Source of the DNA: JBHIYN01 sp041984235
Lineage (GTDB): Bacteria > Pseudomonadota > Gammaproteobacteria > Ga0077536
DNA length: 64,000 nt
Reading direction: 5' to 3'
Assembly (NCBI GenBank): GCA_041984235.1
Contig: JBHIYN010000012.1
Coordinates: forward strand, 103,410-167,409
Below the pieces are notes generated by a model that worked only from the letters and a program-made list of their open reading frames with translations, was not told where the DNA came from and did not search any database. Shown here piece after piece: positions 43,958-52,905 of the stretch; positions within the stretch are counted from its first letter, which is position 1; each line of letters opens with the position of its first letter. Position numbers and translations under genes: made by a program.

Positions 43958-44878
43958 CTAGGCGCTATCGGGTCGCGAAGGCAGGTCCCGGCGTGCCGGC
44001 CGACCGCCGCGCGGCGCGCTCTCCACGAGGTAGACGTCGTGCCCGGCGGGATAGTCGCGGCCGTAGTCGCGCGCGAGCTCGGCATAATGCCGGGCGCGGG
44101 TCTGCCAGCCGTAGCGCGCGAAGAGGGCTTGCGGATCGTCGAAGCGGGAAATCATGCCGTCGGAGAAGGTCTCCGGCGTGCGCGAGCCCATGATCGTCGC
44201 GAGCAGCCGGCTGCCGCGGGCGCTGAGGTCGGCCAGGCTGCGATTGAGCGTGTCGATCTGGGCCGCGGTGAGGTAGACCAGGACGCCTTCGATCAGCCAC
44301 AGCGCCGGCGCGTCGCGGTCGAAACCGCGCGCGCACAGGGCGGCGGGGAAGGCGGCACTGGTGACGTCGCAGCCGATCGCGTGGCGCGACCGGCAGGCCG
44401 GGCGCAGGTGGCCCAGGCGCGCGTCCTTGAACGCGAGGACGTGCGGAAAGTCGACTTCGAACACGTCCACGTCGGCCAGTGCGTCGAGGCTGAAGGCGCG
44501 CGTATCGAGGCCGGCGCCGACGATCACGAGCTGATCGATACCGGCCAGGCAGGCGCGCAGCCGATCGTTGATTGCCGCGGTGCGGATGGCGAGTCGATCG
44601 ACGTGCCGCACCAGGCGTACGGCGTTGTCGTCGTCCCGCCCCTGCGCCAGCCACCGCGCAATCGCCGGCAGGTCCCCGCGCAGCGCGGCCGGGATCCGGA
44701 TCCCGGCCAGCGCCGCGTCGTCGAAGCGTCCGCCGTCCAGCAACGCGCTGATGCAGGGATCGCGGACCAGGGCGTGCTCGCCGTGCAGCAGGGCGTCCAG
44801 CGCGCGCATGGCCGCCACCGCGCGCGCGGTTTCGTTGATCGCCGACCAGGCGGCGTCGCGGCTGGCTTGTTCGGTCAT
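43958..44878 (-). CDS. Class I SAM-dependent methyltransferase (TIGR00027/LCMT-like)
   Basis: The 306-residue protein shows IDQLVIVGAGLDTRAFSLDA (the SAM motif I), DVFEVDFPHVLAFKDARLGH and LWLIEGVLVYLTAAQIDTLN, which are the signatures of the leucine-carboxyl-methyltransferase-like family. The methyl acceptor is unknown. It lies on the same strand as the IorB-like gene with a 44-base gap. Confidence 0.9.
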   Translation of the reverse strand: MTEQASRDAAWSAINETARAVAAMRALDALLHGEHALVRDPCISALLDGGRFDDAALAGIRIPAALRGDLPAIARWLAQGRDDDNAVRLVRHVDRLAIRTAAINDRLRACLAGIDQLVIVGAGLDTRAFSLDALADVDVFEVDFPHVLAFKDARLGHLRPACRSRHAIGCDVTSAAFPAALCARGFDRDAPALWLIEGVLVYLTAAQIDTLNRSLADLSARGSRLLATIMGSRTPETFSDGMISRFDDPQALFARYGWQTRARHYAELARDYGRDYPAGHDVYLVESAPRGGRPARRDLPSRPDSA

Positions 44879-45042
44879 GCGGGCACGGTACCCCCGTGTG
44901 ACGTGTGGTGCGGGCCGCGCGTCATTTCAATCGCGCGGCGCCCGGCGGCGCAAGCGGGGCTGCGCGCTTGGGTACAATGCGCCGGTCGCGACGCGCCGGC
45001 GCGCCGCGGCGGCACCGCACAGACCAAGGAGCACAGCACCCC

Positions 45043-45501
45043 ATGCGCGTGATCGAATATCCCAAGGACATGAAGGACCTGGTCGGTGAGATCATCGGCA
45101 CCTCCGGCTGGGTCACGGTCGACCAGCCCATGATCGACAAGTTCGCCGAGGCGACCGGCGATCACCAGTGGATTCACGTCGACGTCGAGCGTGCGAAGCA
45201 GGAAATGCCCGGCGGTCGCACGATTGCACACGGATTCCTCACCCTCTCGCTGGTGCCCCGCCTGGGCGCCGAGATCTGGAAGATCGAGCATCGCAGCCGC
45301 GGCCTCAACTATGGCCTCAACAAGCTGCGCTTCACCGCCCCGGTGCCGGCCGATTCGCGGGTGCGCCTGGTACAGAAGCTGCTCGCTGCCGACGATGTCA
45401 AGGACGACGGCGTGCGCCTGACCTTCGAGAACACCGTCGAGGTCGAGGGCCAGGAGCGGCCGGCGCTGGTCGCCGAATCGCTGAGCATCGTCTATCCCTG
45501 A
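45043..45501 (+). CDS. MaoC-family (R)-specific enoyl-CoA hydratase
   Basis: The 152-residue hot-dog protein has the hydratase-2 motif FAEATGDHQWIHVD (Asp/His catalytic pair) and GGRTIAHGFLTLSLVPRLGA. It hydrates trans-2-enoyl-CoAs. AAGGAG lies 12 bases before the ATG, slightly far. It is transcribed alone, convergent with the enoyl-CoA hydratase gene. Confidence 0.93.
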   Translation: MRVIEYPKDMKDLVGEIIGTSGWVTVDQPMIDKFAEATGDHQWIHVDVERAKQEMPGGRTIAHGFLTLSLVPRLGAEIWKIEHRSRGLNYGLNKLRFTAPVPADSRVRLVQKLLAADDVKDDGVRLTFENTVEVEGQERPALVAESLSIVYP

Positions 45502-45552
45502 ACCCGCCCCGGACGGCGCGCCGCGCAATCTCCGCCCGGCGCCAGGGCGCGT

Positions 45553-46344
45553 TCAGCGCCCGCGGAAATCCGGCTCGCGGCGCTCGGCCATGGCGCGCGT
45601 GCCCTCGGCCCAGTCGGCGGTGTCGCGCAGCCAGTTCTGCTCGGCCAGCTCGTGATCGGTCTGGCGCGCGACGCGGTCGGCCAGGCCGTGCCGCAGGGTG
45701 GCACGGGTGGACGTCACCGCCAGCGGCGCGCAGCCGGCGATCTCGCGCGCCAGCGCGAACGCCGCCGTGCGCACCTCGGCGCGCGGCACCAGCTGATCGG
45801 CGAGTCCCCACGCCACCGCTTCTTCGCCCTTGATGCGGCGGCTGGTCAGGCACATCAGGCTGGCGCGCTGCTGGCCGATCAGCGCCGGCAGGGTCACGGT
45901 CAGACCGAAGCCCGGGTGCAGCCCCAGGCGCGTGAAGTTGGCGCTGAAGCGACCCTCCGCGCAGGTCACGCGGAAGTCGGCGGAAACCGCGAGACCGAGT
46001 CCGCCGCCGATCGCGGCGCCCTGTACCGCGGCCACGACCGGCTTCGGCGCGCGGAAGATGCGCACCGCCTCGCGATAGAGATCGTTGCCGAGCGCGCCGT
46101 GGGTGTTGTCCGCGACCTTGCCCGCGTCGCTGGCGCCGAAATTGGCCCCGGCGCAGAAGTTCTTGCCCTCGGCGCAGAGCACGATGGCGCGGCAGGCGTC
46201 GTCCGTGGCGAGCGCTTCGTAAGTGTCGGCGATCTGCCGGATCAGGGCGAGGTCGAAGAAGTTGTGCGGCGGGCGCCGGATCTCGACCTCGGCGACGTGG
46301 TCGCGCAGTTCGACCCCGAGGTCGGGCGTATCGGCTGGGTGCAT
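45553..46344 (-). CDS. Enoyl-CoA hydratase/isomerase family protein
   Basis: The 263-residue crotonase-fold protein contains CAEGKNFCAGANFGASDAG (oxyanion-hole CAGA), VAAVQGAAIGGGLGLAVSAD and FRVTCAEGRFSANFTRLGLH. The first catalytic Glu position lies in the NFTRLGLHPGFG region, where the usual Glu is not clear, so hydratase activity is not certain. The ATG at 46344 is chosen from family length (about 260). Confidence 0.9.
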   Translation of the reverse strand: MHPADTPDLGVELRDHVAEVEIRRPPHNFFDLALIRQIADTYEALATDDACRAIVLCAEGKNFCAGANFGASDAGKVADNTHGALGNDLYREAVRIFRAPKPVVAAVQGAAIGGGLGLAVSADFRVTCAEGRFSANFTRLGLHPGFGLTVTLPALIGQQRASLMCLTSRRIKGEEAVAWGLADQLVPRAEVRTAAFALAREIAGCAPLAVTSTRATLRHGLADRVARQTDHELAEQNWLRDTADWAEGTRAMAERREPDFRGR

Positions 46345-46385
46345 GGTGAGTCTCCCCGGTGGTGGCGCCGGTCGTGGCCGGGCAA

Positions 46386-46913
46386 TCAGCCCTGCGGCGG
46401 TGCCGCCTGCAGGATCCAGTTGATCACGTCTTCGTCGTCGCGCCGTCCCCATACACCGACCCGCCCGCGCCCGCGCGCGCCGCTCACCTCGTCGACCCGC
46501 CGCCACTCGGTGGCGACCACGCGATGGGCGATCTTCCAGGCGCTCTCACGCCGCTCGAAGCGATCGACGTAGCGGATCCCGAAGACGTCGTCACGGCCGT
46601 TGCCGTCGGCGTCCTCGCGCCGGTGGTAGGCGACGGCATAGGTCTCCGCGCGCGCGACGTCGCCGTCGATCTCGATCAGCAGGTTGCCCATGAAATGCTG
46701 GGTGGCGGTCCACTGCGCCAGGTATTCGCGTGCGGCGGCGATGAAGGTCTCGACGTCGCCGCCGATGGCGCCGTGGTCGTCCCAGGCATCGGGGTGGTAG
46801 CACGCGCGCACGAGATCGAAGTCGAGGCGGTCGATGCCGCGCGCGTAGCGGTAGATGACGTCGGCAATCTGCTGGCGCGCGAGCAGCCAGGCGAGGCCCT
46901 CAGGGTCGGTCAT
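46386..46913 (-). CDS. SnoaL-like (NTF2-fold) protein
   Basis: The 175-residue cytoplasmic protein reads EGLAWLLARQQIADVIYRYA, RGIDRLDFDLVRACYHPDAW and FMGNLLIEIDGDVARAETYA, the pattern of SnoaL_4-type proteins (scytalone dehydratase or ring-hydroxylating dioxygenase-beta-like fold). Members act as dehydratases, isomerases or hydrolases on cyclic substrates. It is 41 bases upstream of the enoyl-CoA hydratase gene on the same strand and may be co-transcribed. Confidence 0.85.
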   Translation of the reverse strand: MTDPEGLAWLLARQQIADVIYRYARGIDRLDFDLVRACYHPDAWDDHGAIGGDVETFIAAAREYLAQWTATQHFMGNLLIEIDGDVARAETYAVAYHRREDADGNGRDDVFGIRYVDRFERRESAWKIAHRVVATEWRRVDEVSGARGRGRVGVWGRRDDEDVINWILQAAPPQG

Positions 46914-47291
46914 GGTCGTCTGCTCCCGCCAGCGGTGACACGCGAACGTCGCGCGCGCCACAGTCTACAAGACGTGGGGTGCGGGCGGGCGCGGCGCCGG
47001 CTTCCGCGCAGGGCGATCAGGCCCCGCAAACAGCGGTGCAGAGGGTTCGGGCGCGGCCCGGGCGTACGCGTAGTAAATCGTGCCCGGCCTCGCTGCCATC
47101 GCGTTTCCACAGGTTCAGCGTGCCGGTCGCCTCGAACCGCATGTCGAGCGCGGTGATCTTCGAGTCACGGGCGGGGACGTTGACGTCAAACAGGCTCCCG
47201 GTCGGGTGTGCGGCGGGGTGGCGGGAGCCGGTCGCCCGCGCGATGAGATAGGCAATGGCAACCCGGCGCGAGGCCGGCCGGCGGCCGCCGG
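46914..47291. other. Gap with a possible gene fragment on the minus strand
   Basis: A minus-strand frame ending at a stop at 47017 reads VNVPARDSKITALDMRFEAT, GTLNLWKRDGSEAGHDLL with coding-like composition, but I find no start codon with a ribosome site and no family match. It may be a decayed gene. No other feature is seen. Confidence 0.3.
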
Positions 47292-47600
47292 CTACTCGCC
47301 CCGACGCTGCACCGGGACGTCGAACTGCCGGCGTTCGACCGTGATCGTGTCGCGGTAGACGTCCGGGTGGCGCGGGATCACGAGGCGCACGGCGGCACGC
47401 TCACCGCCGCGGCCGTCGTCGTAGATGACGACGTCTTCGTCGTCGATCGCGCGGCCCCTGAAATGCATGCTGCCGTCGGGGAAGACGTAGAGCGTCTCGG
47501 GCTGCTCGCGAGCCGGGGCCTGGTCCTTGCCCAGGCCGGTACAGGCACTGAGCGTAAGGCTGGCGACCAGCACGATGGTGCTGCGGTGAATGGCTGACAT
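47292..47600 (-). CDS. Small putative lipoprotein
   Basis: The 102-residue protein has a lipoprotein signal (STIVLVASLTLSACTG; lipobox LSAC) and a short beta-rich body (TLYVFPDGSMHFRGRAIDDE, DVVIYDDGRGGERAAVRLVI). It would be anchored in the envelope. No family is recognised. It stands alone between larger genes. Confidence 0.65.
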   Translation of the reverse strand: MSAIHRSTIVLVASLTLSACTGLGKDQAPAREQPETLYVFPDGSMHFRGRAIDDEDVVIYDDGRGGERAAVRLVIPRHPDVYRDTITVERRQFDVPVQRRGE

Positions 47601-47703
47601 GCGCGCATTGTCAATCGCCCGCGGGCGCCGGGCCGTGACCGGTTCTGCAGTTTCGGCGCCGACGGCGCCGCCGCGCGTGCGCTGCGTGACGGCCGTCGCG
47701 ATC

Positions 47704-49173
47704 TCAGCCCGCCCGGTCGTAGGCCTCGAGCTGCGGCGTGCGCATCACCTCGAAGAAGCGATCGCGCGACCACGGCCAGCTCGCCGGTACGCCGTTCTTG
47801 TCGAGGTACCAGCTCTTGCAGCCGGTCGACCAGATCGACTTCTTCGCGACCTCGCTGCGCTGCTGCTCGAACTCGGCCGTGGCCTCGGGCCGCGCACTGA
47901 TCTCGCGGCATTCGCCGGCGCGCACCTGGTCGATGAGCTGCAGGATGTAGCCGACCTGGTGCTCGGCGATCTGGATCAGCGAGAAGTTGCCGACCGGGCC
48001 GTTGGGGCCGTTGAGCATGAAGAAGTTGGGGAACTGCGGGATCGAGATCGAGAGGTAGGCGACCGGGTGATCGGCCCACACGTCGTCGAGGTTGACCCCA
48101 CCGCGCCCGAGCACGGTGGTCGGGCGGATGAAGCTGTCGGCACGGAAGCCGGTGGCGACCACCAGCACGTCGAGATCGCGCAGCTCGCCGTCTTCCAGGC
48201 GCACGCCGCCGGGCTCGACGCATTGGATCGGCGTCGTCACCAGGTGCGCGTTGGGGTGCTGGATGGCGTCGTAGAAATCGGAGGAGAAGATCAGGCGCTT
48301 GCAGCCGGCACGGTAGTTGGGCCGCAGCTTTTCGCGCAGCTCCGGATCGCGCACGTTGTCCTCGAGGTTGGCCTGGCAGGCGGCTTCGACCTCCTTCATC
48401 TCGTCGGACTCGGCATCGATGACGGCGTTGGAGAAGAGCTCGAAATTACGGTTGGCCTCGGCGCGCACCGCTTCGAGTTTCGCCGGGTCGGCGCGGAAGG
48501 CGGCCTTGTCCGCCTCGCTGTAGGTCTCGTTGTCGATCGGCGAGATCCACTGTGCGGTGCGCTGGAAGAGATCGAACCGGCCGACGGTGTCGACCAGCGC
48601 CGAGGTGATCTGGATGGCGGTCGAACCGGTGCCGATGACGCCGACGCGCTTGCCTTCCAGGGCCACCGAGTGGTCCCAGCGCGCGCTGTGGAAGCAGGCG
48701 CCGGCGAAGCTGTCGAGTCCGGGGATGTCGGCGACGTGCGGATGATGCAGCACCCCGGTCGCGGCGATTATGAAGTCGGCCTCGTCCTCGCGCCCGCTGG
48801 AGGTGCGCAGGCGCCAGCGGCCGTCCTCGAATGCACACCACGGCACTTCCTCGTTGAAACGAATCGACTCGACCACGCCGTACTTGTCGGCGACGTGCTC
48901 GAAGTAGGCCTGGATCTCGGGCCCCGAGGCGAAGGTCGAGCTCCACTCGGGATTCGGTTCGAAGGAATAGGTGTAGAGGTGGGCGGGCACGTCACAGGCG
49001 ATGCCGGGATAGGTGTTCTCGCGCCAGGTGCCGCCGAGGCGGTCGGACTTCTCGTAGATGACGAAATTGTCGTATCCGGCCTCGCGCAGCTTGATCGCGG
49101 ACAGGATGCCGGCCATGCCGGCGCCGATGATGACGATGCGCAGATCGCTGCCGTTGCGGTTGGCAGTGGTCAT
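47704..49173 (-). CDS. Baeyer-Villiger-type flavin monooxygenase
   Basis: The 489-residue FAD/NADPH enzyme has the FAD fold RIVIIGAGMAGILSAIKLRE, the flavin site RLGGTWRENTYPGIACDVPA, the Baeyer-Villiger fingerprint FAGACFHSARWDHS (FxGxxxHxxxWD) and the NADPH fold KRVGVIGTGSTAIQITSAL. Such enzymes insert oxygen next to ketones. The ATG at 49173 (MTTANRNGSDLR) is chosen because the longer frame adds no fold. It is divergent from a second such enzyme at 49460. Confidence 0.92.
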   Translation of the reverse strand: MTTANRNGSDLRIVIIGAGMAGILSAIKLREAGYDNFVIYEKSDRLGGTWRENTYPGIACDVPAHLYTYSFEPNPEWSSTFASGPEIQAYFEHVADKYGVVESIRFNEEVPWCAFEDGRWRLRTSSGREDEADFIIAATGVLHHPHVADIPGLDSFAGACFHSARWDHSVALEGKRVGVIGTGSTAIQITSALVDTVGRFDLFQRTAQWISPIDNETYSEADKAAFRADPAKLEAVRAEANRNFELFSNAVIDAESDEMKEVEAACQANLEDNVRDPELREKLRPNYRAGCKRLIFSSDFYDAIQHPNAHLVTTPIQCVEPGGVRLEDGELRDLDVLVVATGFRADSFIRPTTVLGRGGVNLDDVWADHPVAYLSISIPQFPNFFMLNGPNGPVGNFSLIQIAEHQVGYILQLIDQVRAGECREISARPEATAEFEQQRSEVAKKSIWSTGCKSWYLDKNGVPASWPWSRDRFFEVMRTPQLEAYDRAG

Positions 49174-49459
49174 GAAGAATCTCCCCTGGTGGCGTCCCCC
49201 GCGGACGGGTGACGCGTTGCAGCAAATTGGCCCCGGCGGCTGGCTGGGCAGGCCGGCGGCCCGACAGTGTACGGCATCGTACGGCGACTCGCGCGCCGAT
49301 CGGCCGGATTCGGTAAAAACCCTCGAAAATTGATCCGATATCGCCGAAACTAGGGAGTTCGCGGCCGATGACGGCAAAGTGCGTGGGACGAAAAGCGCTC
49401 GCCCTGCCCCGTCCGCGCCGCCCGGCGCCAGCGCGCCGCCACCGCAACAGGAGTCCAGC

Positions 49460-51136
49460 ATGAGCAGCAGCGACACGCATTACGAGGTCATCGTCGTCGG
49501 AGCCGGCGTGGCCGGGATTTACCAGATCAAGCGCCTCACCGATCTCGGCGTGCACGCGACCGTACTCGAAGCTTCCGCCGACCTCGGCGGCACCTGGTAC
49601 AACAACCGTTACCCGGGCGCCCGCTTCGACTCGGAGAGCTATACCTATGGCTACTCCTTCTCCCGCGAGGTGCTCGACGAATGGCACTGGAAGGAGCGTT
49701 TCTCGGGCCAGCCGGAGAACCTGCGCTACCTCAACTTCGTCGCCGACAAGTTCGATCTGCGCCAGTACATGCAGTTCAACTGTCGCGTCGAGGCGGCGCA
49801 TTTCGACGAGAGCGCTAACCTGTGGCGCCTGAAGATCAGCGACGGCCGCGAGCTCACCTCCCGCTTCGTGATCATGGCGCTGGGCCTGCTCTCGACCCCG
49901 ACCATGCCGCGCATCGAGGGCGTGGAACGTTTCAGGGGCGAGTCCTTCCACACCTACTACTGGCCGCACGAGCCGGTCGAGCTGGCCGGCAAGAAGGTCG
50001 GCATCATCGGCACCGGCGCGACCGCGATCCAGGTCATCGCCGAGATCGCTGACAAGGTCGGCGAGCTGACGGTATTCCAGCGCCGGCCGAACTGGGCGGC
50101 GCCGCTCAACAACGCGCCGATCTCGGAGGCCGAGATGGCCGACATCCGGGCGCGTTACGACGAGATCTTCGAGACCTGCTCGCGCACGCCGGGCGGCTTC
50201 GAGCACGAGCCCGACCGGCGCGGCTTCTACGAGGTCTCGCGCGAAGAGCGCGAGGCGCTGTGGGAACGACTCTACGCCGAGCCCGGCTTCGGCATCTGGC
50301 TGCAGAACTTCCGCGAGATCTTTACCGACGAGGAGGCCAACGCCGAGTTCTCGGCGTGGGTCGCCGATCGTATCCGCGAGCGGGTCAAGGACCCGGTCGT
50401 GGCCGAGAAGCTGATCCCGCGCGACCATGGCTTCGGCGTGCAGCGCGTGCCGCTGGAAACCCACTACTACGAAGCCTACAACCGGGATAACGTGCACCTG
50501 GTCGACATCAGCGAGACGCCGATCGAGTGCATCACCGAGAGCGGCATCCGCACCAGCGCGGGCGAGCACGCCTTCGACATCATCGTCTATGCCACGGGCT
50601 TCGATGCCATTACCGGCGCTTTCGACCACATCGACATTCGCGGCGTAGGCGGCGAGACCCTGCGCGAGAAATGGTTCGACGGCCCCTCGACCTTCCTCGG
50701 CATGATGATTCACGGTTTTCCCAACCTGCTCATGCCGGCCGGACCGCAAAGCGGCTCCGCTTCGACCAACTATCCGCGCGGTATCGAGATCGGCGTCAAC
50801 TGGTGTACCGATTTCATGCAGTACATGTGGCAGCACGGTTACGAGCGCGCCGAGGCCACCGCCGCCGCCGAAGAGCGCTGGACCGCGCACGTGACCAAGA
50901 TGTACTCGACCATGCTCATGCGCAAGGCCAAGTCCTGGTTCACCGGCTACAACTCCAACGTCGCCGGGCACGAGCAGGGCAAGGTGCGCTACTTCGTCTA
51001 CAACGGCGGCACGCCCAAGTACGTCGCCACCATCAACGACGTCGCGGCCAAGGACTACGAGGGCATCGCGCTCTCGACCGGCCCGGAGCCGGCTTCGGAC
51101 GACTCCGGTGTCGGCATGAAGCGCGCCGCCGGCTGA
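49460..51136 (+). CDS. Baeyer-Villiger monooxygenase (cyclohexanone monooxygenase-like)
   Basis: The 558-residue enzyme has YEVIVVGAGVAGIYQIKRL, ADLGGTWYNNRYPGARFDSE (type I BVMO flavin site), the fingerprint FRGESFHTYYWPHE, and KKVGIIGTGATAIQVIAEIA. It is closer to cyclohexanone/steroid monooxygenases than the divergent neighbour at 47704. The role is to convert cyclic or aryl ketones to lactones or esters. CAGGAG precedes the ATG at 49460. Confidence 0.94.
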   Translation: MSSSDTHYEVIVVGAGVAGIYQIKRLTDLGVHATVLEASADLGGTWYNNRYPGARFDSESYTYGYSFSREVLDEWHWKERFSGQPENLRYLNFVADKFDLRQYMQFNCRVEAAHFDESANLWRLKISDGRELTSRFVIMALGLLSTPTMPRIEGVERFRGESFHTYYWPHEPVELAGKKVGIIGTGATAIQVIAEIADKVGELTVFQRRPNWAAPLNNAPISEAEMADIRARYDEIFETCSRTPGGFEHEPDRRGFYEVSREEREALWERLYAEPGFGIWLQNFREIFTDEEANAEFSAWVADRIRERVKDPVVAEKLIPRDHGFGVQRVPLETHYYEAYNRDNVHLVDISETPIECITESGIRTSAGEHAFDIIVYATGFDAITGAFDHIDIRGVGGETLREKWFDGPSTFLGMMIHGFPNLLMPAGPQSGSASTNYPRGIEIGVNWCTDFMQYMWQHGYERAEATAAAEERWTAHVTKMYSTMLMRKAKSWFTGYNSNVAGHEQGKVRYFVYNGGTPKYVATINDVAAKDYEGIALSTGPEPASDDSGVGMKRAAG

Positions 51137-51151
51137 GGCCGGCGCAGGGCG

Positions 51152-51176
51152 GGCCGCGGCGACGGGCGCCGCGGCC
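51152..51176. terminator. Hairpin between convergent genes
   Basis: GGCCGCGGCG and CGCCGCGGCC are perfect complements around a 5-base loop, 15 bases after the monooxygenase stop and 8 before the end of the convergent hydrolase gene. It is likely a shared terminator, though without a T-run. Confidence 0.45.
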
Positions 51177-51184
51177 GCGCGCCG

Positions 51185-52348
51185 TCAGCCGAAGGCGGCG
51201 TAGAGCGCCTGCTCGTAGCCGACCAGGGTCTCCAGCACCTGCGGGTCGTTGGCCGGCAGCAGCTGCATCATCAGCACCGCGGTCAGGCGCCGGGTCGGAT
51301 CGATCCAGAAGAAGGTGTTGTGCACGCCGGCCCAGGCCAGGCTGTTGGCCGCGCGGCAGCCCGGAATGTCCTCGGTGTTGATGACGAACGACAGGCCCCA
51401 GCGCGCGACCTGGCCGGGAAAGAGGTCGGCGGACAGGGCCATGGCCGGGTTGTCGCTGACGAACGGCGGTACGACGAGGTCGCCAATGGCGTTGCGCCCC
51501 ATCAGCGCCACGGTCTCGGGCGCCAGCACGCGTGCGCCGTCGAGCTCGCCACCGTTGAGGATCATGCGCGTGAAGCGCAGGTAGTCGGGCCCGGTCGAGT
51601 ACAGGCCGCCGCCGCCCATGTGGAAGTCGCCGTCGCTGGGAAACTCGAAGTCGATGCGCGTGACCGCGCCACCCGGGTCGCGCGCGGCGGCCTCGACCAG
51701 GCGCGATTGCATGTCGGGCCGCAGCACGAAGGCGGTGTCGCGCATGCCGAGCGGGGTGAAGAAGTGCGTGTCGAGGTAGTCGGCGAGGGTCGTGCCGGTG
51801 ACGATCTCGACGATGCGCCCGGCCCAGTCGATGCCGATGCCGTACTCCCAGCGTTCACCCGGGTCGAACACCAGCGGCGCGCGCAGCGAGTCGTAGCTGC
51901 AGGTCGCGATCGAGGGCAGCTGGTGATAGGTCATGTAGTTGCTGACGTCCTGGTTGAACAGGTCGTAGGAGTAGCCCGAGGTGTGGGTGAGCAGGTGGCG
52001 CAGGGTGACCTCGCGCTGCGGCGGACGGGTCTGCGGCTTGCCGTCGGCGTCGAAGCCGGTCAGTACCTGTGCCTCGCCAATCTCGGGCGCGATTTCGCGC
52101 ATCGGCTGCTCGAGTCCGAGACGGCCTTCCTCGACCAGCTTCATGGCCGCGGCGGAGGTCACCGCCTTGGTCATGGAGGCAATGCGGAAGACGCTGTCCG
52201 CGGTCATCGGCGTGGCGTCCTCGGGCCCGCGCCGGCCGAAGGCGCCGCGGTAGATCTCGCCGTCGTCATTGGCGGCGAGGGCGACGATGCCGGGCACGGC
52301 GCCGCGGGCGGCAGCCTCGTTCAGATGTGCGTCAATCTGCGTACTCAT
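51185..52348 (-). CDS. Beta-lactamase-fold serine hydrolase (class C/esterase VIII-like)
   Basis: The 387-residue protein has the SxxK catalytic motif in FRIASMTKAVTSAAAMKL and the Tyr motif near GERWEYGIGIDWAG, with LRHLLTHTSGYSYDLF between. There is no signal peptide, so a cytoplasmic esterase (family VIII) acting on lactones or esters is more likely than antibiotic resistance. The adjacent Baeyer-Villiger enzyme would generate such esters. Confidence 0.9.
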   Translation of the reverse strand: MSTQIDAHLNEAAARGAVPGIVALAANDDGEIYRGAFGRRGPEDATPMTADSVFRIASMTKAVTSAAAMKLVEEGRLGLEQPMREIAPEIGEAQVLTGFDADGKPQTRPPQREVTLRHLLTHTSGYSYDLFNQDVSNYMTYHQLPSIATCSYDSLRAPLVFDPGERWEYGIGIDWAGRIVEIVTGTTLADYLDTHFFTPLGMRDTAFVLRPDMQSRLVEAAARDPGGAVTRIDFEFPSDGDFHMGGGGLYSTGPDYLRFTRMILNGGELDGARVLAPETVALMGRNAIGDLVVPPFVSDNPAMALSADLFPGQVARWGLSFVINTEDIPGCRAANSLAWAGVHNTFFWIDPTRRLTAVLMMQLLPANDPQVLETLVGYEQALYAAFG

Positions 52349-52479
52349 GCGGGCTCTTCTCCAGGTGTGCGGTAAACGGGGTCGCGGGGATTATAGTGGG
52401 CAGCGTCGGCGCGGGCCCGGCCTGCCGCGGCGTGGGTTGCGTGTTGCGCAGCGATGCACCATCGAACAGGAGGGGGACG

Positions 52480-52851
52480 ATGAAAGTCACACGATTCGTC
52501 GAGAGCGCCGATGGCGGCTCGTGCTTCGAGGAGGTCGAGATCGCGGTCGACGGTGAGCGGCGCGATGCCGAGGGGCACCTGATCCGGTTCTCGGCGCCTT
52601 ACGTCTCGCCCGCGGTGAGCGTGATCGAGCTGCCGCCGGATCTCGACCAGGACTGGCACCAGGCGCCGGCGAGACAGCTCGTGGTGGTGCTCGAAGGCCG
52701 CATCGAGGTCACCACCACGGACGGCGAGACGCGGCGCTGGGGTCCGGGCGAGGTCTTCATGCCCGCCGACGTCAGCGGCCGTGGCCACCGCACGCGCGCC
52801 CTCGGCGGTGCGGTGCGCCTGCTGTTTGCACCGTTCGCCGAAGACGCCTGA
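52480..52851 (+). CDS. Small cupin-domain protein
   Basis: The 123-residue single-cupin protein reads DWHQAPARQLVVVLEGRIEV (cupin motif 1) and GPGEVFMPADVSGRGHRTRA (motif 2). Metal ligands are plausible (His in DWHQAP and GRGHRT). AGGAGGGGG lies just before the ATG at 52480. The function is unknown; small cupins often bind or isomerise ring-cleavage products. Confidence 0.85.
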   Translation: MKVTRFVESADGGSCFEEVEIAVDGERRDAEGHLIRFSAPYVSPAVSVIELPPDLDQDWHQAPARQLVVVLEGRIEVTTTDGETRRWGPGEVFMPADVSGRGHRTRALGGAVRLLFAPFAEDA

Positions 52852-52905
52852 GCGCAGCGGCCGCGCGCGCTGGCGCAGTCCGCGCGCGACCCACATAATC
52901 GCGAC

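Noticed and set aside
47590..49212. Open frame of 540 codons on the plus strand
   Set aside because: It is antisense to the Baeyer-Villiger-type monooxygenase at 47704-49173, with no domain-like sequence.
48992..50971. Open frame of 659 codons on the minus strand
   Set aside because: It is antisense to the monooxygenase at 49460-51136, whose FAD, NADPH and BVMO motifs are convincing.
51185..52348. Antibiotic-resistance beta-lactamase
   Set aside because: No signal peptide and a catabolic setting; family VIII esterases share the SxxK fold.
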